7,989 nucleotides of DNA, taken from the NCBI GenBank assembly GCA_013816645.1, contig JACDEC010000122.1, positions 1 through 7,989 on the forward strand. The letters run 5' to 3'. A program made the translations under genes and the position numbers. This document shows, piece by piece, positions 5,184-7,989 of this stretch. Numbering within the stretch: position 1 is the first letter of the stretch; every line of letters starts with the position of its first letter. The stretch comes from Planctomycetota bacterium (GTDB taxonomy: Bacteria; Planctomycetota; UBA11346). Under the pieces are notes generated by a model that searched no databases, was not told the origin of the DNA, and was given only the letters and a program-made list of their open reading frames with translations.

Positions 5184-6206
5184 GTGGTCCGCATCGTGAG
5201 CGTCTCCCCCGATCAGCCGAGCGACGCTCCCATCCCGTTCGCGGTCGTCGCGGGTTTGTGCGCCGCCGAAGGACTGACCGCCCTGGCGGTGCTCGCGCCG
5301 CCACCGGCCACGTTCGATCCGGTCCCCCTCGCCGCGATGCTCGCCGAGGGCGTCGGCGACATGGCCTACCTGCACGAGCACACCGCCCTGCGGCTCGAAC
5401 CAACCGGGCTGCTGCCCAGCGCGCGCGCCATACTCGCCGTGGCGTTGCCGTACCAGTCGGACAGCGGATCGGACGGTCTGCGCCGCGCGCGCTACGCCGC
5501 CGGCAAGGACTACCACAACCTGCTGCGGCCGAAGCTCGGCCGGATCGGGCGCGCGCTCGAGCAGCGCGGCGGCTGGAACTACCGCGCCGCGTGCGACTCG
5601 GCGCCGCTCAACGAACGCACGCTCGCCCAACTCGCTGGTCTCGGCTGGCTGGGTCGCAATGGCCTGCTGATCGCGCCCGATGCCGGCTCGTATCGCGTGC
5701 TCGGATTCCTGCTCACCGAAGCGCCGCTCGCGCCGCGACACGGCGGCCACGGCGAGGACCGCTGCGGACGCTGCACCGCCTGCGAGACGCGCTGCCCGAC
5801 CGCGGCGATCAGCGGACGGCGGGTGATCTCCGAACGCTGCATCAGCTACCTGACCATCGAGCACCGCGGGGTGATCCCGCGGGCGCTCGCCGAGCGCTTC
5901 GCCGGCTGGTGGTTCGGTTGCGACCTCTGCCAGGAGGTCTGTCCGTGGAACCGCTTCGCGCCCCCCGCGGGCGACGCGCGACTGCTCGGCGCCGATCGCG
6001 AAACCGAACTGCTCGCGGTGCGCGCCGAGACGTTCGACGCCCACTTCGCCGCGCGGGCGATCCGCCGCATCGGCTACGAGCGCTTCCGCCGCAACCTGCT
6101 GGTCGCGCTGTGGAGCCTGGGTCGCCACGATGACTACCGTCCGATCATCGCCGAGGCCCTGCCCCTGGTCACCGCCCAGGCGCAGGAACTTGGTACAACA
6201 GCGTAA
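5184..6206 (+). CDS. queG: Epoxyqueuosine reductase
   Basis: This 340-residue protein matches QueG, the cobalamin-dependent iron-sulfur enzyme that reduces epoxyqueuosine to queuosine at the wobble position of tRNAs with GUN anticodons. Landmarks are RYAAGKDYHNLLR (103-115), CDSAPLNERTLA (137-148) with the family's catalytic-region Asp138, and GLGWLGRNGLLI (152-163). Two [4Fe-4S] sites follow: CGRCTACETRCP (Cys194, 197, 200, 204) and Cys219 with CDLCQEVCPWN (Cys246, 249, 253). RIGYERFRRNLLVAL (295-309) lies in the short C-terminal helical region. The length is in the normal range. The start is uncertain: a stop in frame at 5178 limits it to GTG 5184 or GTG 5196, and neither has a Shine-Dalgarno sequence. 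No other queuosine genes are in view. It could be read through from the upstream gene, 55 bp away. Confidence 0.95.
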   Translation: MVRIVSVSPDQPSDAPIPFAVVAGLCAAEGLTALAVLAPPPATFDPVPLAAMLAEGVGDMAYLHEHTALRLEPTGLLPSARAILAVALPYQSDSGSDGLRRARYAAGKDYHNLLRPKLGRIGRALEQRGGWNYRAACDSAPLNERTLAQLAGLGWLGRNGLLIAPDAGSYRVLGFLLTEAPLAPRHGGHGEDRCGRCTACETRCPTAAISGRRVISERCISYLTIEHRGVIPRALAERFAGWWFGCDLCQEVCPWNRFAPPAGDARLLGADRETELLAVRAETFDAHFAARAIRRIGYERFRRNLLVALWSLGRHDDYRPIIAEALPLVTAQAQELGTTA

Positions 6207-6286
6207 ACAGAGCCAGCAACAGCCCCTGGGTGCGTGTGGGAGCTTCCGGCACTGGCGAAGCCGGGTGTATCACCATGCTGCCGACC

Positions 6287-6487
6287 ATGCGCGTGCGGGT
6301 GAACGATCAGGACCTCGACCTCAGCGATGGCGCCACCGTGGCGGATCTGCTCGCAACCTTGCAGCTGCCCAGCACCCGGGTGGCCATCGAGGTCAACCGC
6401 CAGCTCGTCCGCCGCAGCGACCATACCGCCAGGACCCTGACCAGCGACGACGTCGTCGAGGTCGTGACCCTGGTCGGAGGCGGCTGA
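6287..6487 (+). CDS. thiS: Sulfur carrier protein ThiS
   Basis: From the ATG at 6287 the product is 66 residues, the usual ThiS size. An in-frame ATG at 6275 would add only four residues (MLPT), and one at 6230 would add 19 unlikely ones. The ubiquitin-like fold is visible as MRVRVNDQDLDL (1-12), a helix GATVADLLATL (15-25), VAIEVNRQLV (32-41) and DDVVEVVTLVGGG (54-66). The C-terminal Gly-Gly becomes the thiocarboxylate that donates sulfur for thiazole synthesis by ThiG. MoaD is a less likely alternative, since VNRQLV followed by EVVTLVGGG is typical of ThiS. Neither thiG, thiF nor thiE adjoins it. It follows queG by 80 bp on the same strand, and no clear Shine-Dalgarno sequence is seen. Confidence 0.9.
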   Translation: MRVRVNDQDLDLSDGATVADLLATLQLPSTRVAIEVNRQLVRRSDHTARTLTSDDVVEVVTLVGGG

Positions 6488-6537
6488 CATGTCGGGCCGT
6501 AACACCTGCACCACATCGCAGCAAACGTTCCCGGGGC

Positions 6538-6556
6538 TCGACCGTTTACCGGTCGA
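6538..6556. repeat. Short hairpin after thiS
   Basis: tcgaccg (6538-6544) pairs with cggtcga (6550-6556) around a 5-nt loop. It lies 51 bp past the thiS stop and is not followed by a T-run. It may weakly attenuate transcription between thiS and the membrane protein gene. It would be inside the coding region if that gene started at 6489. Confidence 0.3.
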
Positions 6557-6602
6557 AGCGTCCGGATTCCAGCCGCACCACGCGTCTCCCCTGGTGAACA
6601 CG

Positions 6603-7133
6603 ATGCACGACACCGACCGGCTTCTGCAACGCTACGTCGACGGCGAACTCGGCGCCGATCAGGCCGCCGCCGTCGGCCATCTGGTCGCAGCCGATGCCGG
6701 CGCCGCCGCGCGACTGCGCCGCTTCGAAGGCGCCGACCGTCTGCTCGCCGAGCACGCCGATGGCCTGCCCAGCACCGACGCCGACGAATTCCTGCGCTCG
6801 ATCATGCGCGGCGTCCCCCAGCAGCCGCCCAAGCGCCACGCCTCGGTGCGGCTCGGCGACGTCCTGCTCGCCAGTTCGCTGGTCGCGACCTTCGCGCTGC
6901 TCGCCGGATTGTCGCGCACCTGCGCTGACCTGGTGCCGCTGACCCTGGTGGCGCTGGTCAGCATGATCGTCGGGCTGGTCCTGGTCGCCGCGGCCAAGCC
7001 CCTGATCCAGGGCGAGCGCGCGCTGCTCGGTCGCATCCTGGGCAAGCGCGTCGGCGTCGGCGAGGGCGGCGTCCTGGCCTACCGGGTGGCCGGCGTCGCC
7101 ATCGTGCTCGGCGGCATCTGGATGGTTTCCTGA
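6603..7133 (+). CDS. Membrane protein with anti-sigma-factor-like N-terminal domain
   Basis: From the ATG at 6603 the product is 176 residues. Residues 1-45 (MHDTDRLLQRYVDGELGADQ then a helical stretch reading HLVAADAGAAARLRRF) resemble the start of anti-sigma factors, but the His-x3-Cys-x2-Cys zinc ligands are absent. A linker at 46-85 precedes three likely membrane segments (about 86-104, 108-131 and 157-175), with a basic loop between the last two. An in-frame ATG at 6489, one base after the thiS stop, would add 38 residues with no recognisable pattern; GTG 6594 is another option. I prefer 6603 because the domain normally begins at the N-terminus. No Shine-Dalgarno sequence marks any of them. 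No sigma factor gene is in view, so an anti-sigma role is only a resemblance. Confidence 0.65.
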   Translation: MHDTDRLLQRYVDGELGADQAAAVGHLVAADAGAAARLRRFEGADRLLAEHADGLPSTDADEFLRSIMRGVPQQPPKRHASVRLGDVLLASSLVATFALLAGLSRTCADLVPLTLVALVSMIVGLVLVAAAKPLIQGERALLGRILGKRVGVGEGGVLAYRVAGVAIVLGGIWMVS

Positions 7134-7188
7134 AGCAGGACGCAGCGCGCGGGATGAGAGCTCCCAAGGCTCACGTTTCGCCGCGGAA

Positions 7189-7215
7189 TTGACGGTCCGC
7201 GCGGGGGACTAGAGT
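7189..7215 (+). promoter_or_regulatory. Candidate promoter of the MFS transporter gene
   Basis: TTGACG (7189-7194, five of six to consensus) lies 15 nt from TAGAGT (7210-7215, four of six). Initiation near 7222 would give a leader of about 120 nt. The spacer is two bases short of optimum, but the site fits the start of a new transcript after the preceding gene. Confidence 0.4.
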
Positions 7216-7243
7216 CGCCTCCTCCTGATCGCCTCGACCACCG

Positions 7244-7315
7244 AACCGGTCCTTCCCACGATCACGGCTGCAGACCGGGCGCACGCGTGCCGGCCGCAGG
7301 TACGTTAGACCGGTT
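7244..7315 (+). promoter_or_regulatory. Structured leader upstream of the MFS gene
   Basis: aaccggtc (7244-7251) is the exact reverse complement of gaccggtt (7308-7315). The 56 nt between them contain a 10-bp perfect palindrome, gcacgcgtgc (7281-7290), and an outer ctgc/gcag pairing option, so the leader RNA could fold into a closed multi-stem structure ending about 30 nt before the ATG. Alternatively the two arms may be a spaced protein-binding site. It matches no riboswitch class I recognise. Confidence 0.3.
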
Positions 7316-7344
7316 CCCACGGCGAAGCGCGACGACAGCGACAG

Positions 7345-7989
7345 ATGGACGACGTTCCCCCGGCAGCTCGCGACGACCCGCCCGCTCGAGCACGACGTAG
7401 CGGACCGCGCTGGCTGCAGCGCCTGGACAAGAGCCCGGTCCAGCGCGGACTGACCCTCGCCTCCATCGACGGTGCGGTGATCGGCGTGATGGCCGTGGTC
7501 ATCGAAGTCTGGCTGGTGCCGCTGCTGCAGCATCGGCTCGGCGCCAGCGCCCAGGCGATCGGCCTGCTGACCATCGTGCCGATGCTCACCGCGTCGGTGC
7601 TCGGACCGATCGTCGCGCCGATCATCGCCGCGCTGGGCGGCAACAAGCGCGCGCTGCTGGCGACGATCGTCATCCAGATCCTCGCGCTGGCCCTGCTCTC
7701 GCTGCCGATTCACGCGCCTGACAGCGCCTGGAGCCTGCCGACCGCGCTGACCTTGTGCATCGCCATCGCGTCGTGCGGCGCGATCGGCAATCCGGCCTGG
7801 CTGGCGTGGATGAGCGACCTCATTCCGCCGCGGATCCGCGGCCGCTACTCGAGCGGGCGCATGCGCCTGTACGGCGTCGTGCGCCTGGTCTCCGCGGTCG
7901 TCTTCATGCTGATCATGCAGCGCTGGTTGCCCGAGGACAGCGCGGTGGGCCTGCAGATCCTGCTGGCCCTGGGCTTCTCGAGCCGGCTG
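7345..7989 (+). CDS. Major facilitator superfamily transporter, N-terminal 215 residues (C-terminus beyond window)
   Basis: The frame opens at the ATG at 7345 and stays open to the right edge. A charged, Pro/Arg-rich cytoplasmic N-terminus (1-35) is followed by hydrophobic segments at about 37-62, 72-95, 101-122, 131-150, 177-194 and from 200 on, consistent with the first six helices of an MFS permease. LGGNKRALL (97-105), between helices 2 and 3, resembles the MFS loop motif. NPAWLAWMSDLIPP (149-162) followed by RIRGRYSSGRMRL (163-175) matches the W-S-D-LIP-RGR signature of an uncharacterised MFS group common in environmental bacteria. The substrate cannot be inferred. The start lacks a Shine-Dalgarno sequence but is the first in-frame ATG after the structured leader. 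It is probably the first gene of its own transcript. Confidence 0.85.
   Translation, partial: MDDVPPAARDDPPARARRSGPRWLQRLDKSPVQRGLTLASIDGAVIGVMAVVIEVWLVPLLQHRLGASAQAIGLLTIVPMLTASVLGPIVAPIIAALGGNKRALLATIVIQILALALLSLPIHAPDSAWSLPTALTLCIAIASCGAIGNPAWLAWMSDLIPPRIRGRYSSGRMRLYGVVRLVSAVVFMLIMQRWLPEDSAVGLQILLALGFSSRL

Noticed and set aside
4091..5194. Minus-strand open frame of 367 codons antisense to the transposase-like gene
   Set aside because: The sense frame carries clear Y1-family motifs, and the antisense product looks like low-complexity Arg/Ala/Gln sequence.
5148..6128. Minus-strand open frame of 326 codons opposite queG
   Set aside because: QueG cysteine motifs fix the plus-strand frame; the antisense translation is Ala/Gly/Arg-rich without domains.
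7171..7713. Minus-strand open frame of 180 codons opposite the MFS gene and its leader
   Set aside because: It is Gln/Arg/Asp/His-rich, antisense to membrane helices, with no motif. The plus-strand MFS signature is clear.
1..7989. CRISPR array, tRNA or rRNA genes, defence or phage genes
   Set aside because: I found no regularly spaced repeats, no tRNA-like T-arm or cloverleaf, and no nuclease, methylase or phage protein motifs. The only mobile-element-related gene is the degenerate Y1 protein.

Overview
The window comes from a bacterium with very high G+C and dense coding. Its best taxonomic clue is a 53-residue basic protein (3015-3176, minus strand). It matches what I recall of the small basic protein family restricted to the Planctomycetes-Verrucomicrobia-Chlamydiae (PVC) group. 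LpxA points to a Gram-negative type envelope. A DUF4954 protein and a PVC- or planctomycete-like LpxA fit a PVC bacterium, perhaps a planctomycete. This assignment rests on recalled family motifs, not on a search.

Layout. Every gene in the left half (1-4172) reads on the minus strand. In transcription order these are lpxA, the 53-aa protein, gap (glyceraldehyde-3-phosphate dehydrogenase), nagB (glucosamine-6-phosphate deaminase) and a DUF4954 protein that runs off the left edge. Every gene in the right half (4292-7989) reads on the plus strand: a degenerate REP-associated (Y1/HUH) transposase-like protein, queG (epoxyqueuosine reductase), thiS (sulfur carrier), a membrane protein with an anti-sigma-like N-terminus, and an MFS transporter that runs off the right edge. 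The strand switch is the 119-bp divergent spacer at 4173-4291, which holds a good sigma70-like promoter for lpxA.

Function. Most genes are housekeeping: glycolysis, amino-sugar catabolism, lipid A synthesis, tRNA queuosine modification and thiamine sulfur transfer. nagB and the DUF4954 gene are 34 bp apart and probably co-transcribed, which suggests an amino-sugar link for the uncharacterised protein. The 53-aa gene sits alone between lpxA and gap, with its own Shine-Dalgarno sequence and promoter-like hexamers, followed by three dyad symmetries in about 100 bp. gap is followed by a 14-bp perfect hairpin that isolates it from nagB.

Most notable points are the Y1-transposase-like protein that appears to have lost both the first histidine of HUH and the catalytic tyrosine, the nagB-DUF4954 pair, and the hairpin array beside the PVC signature gene. 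I see no CRISPR array, tRNA, rRNA, insertion sequence ends or defence system. No gene-free stretch exceeds 300 bp.
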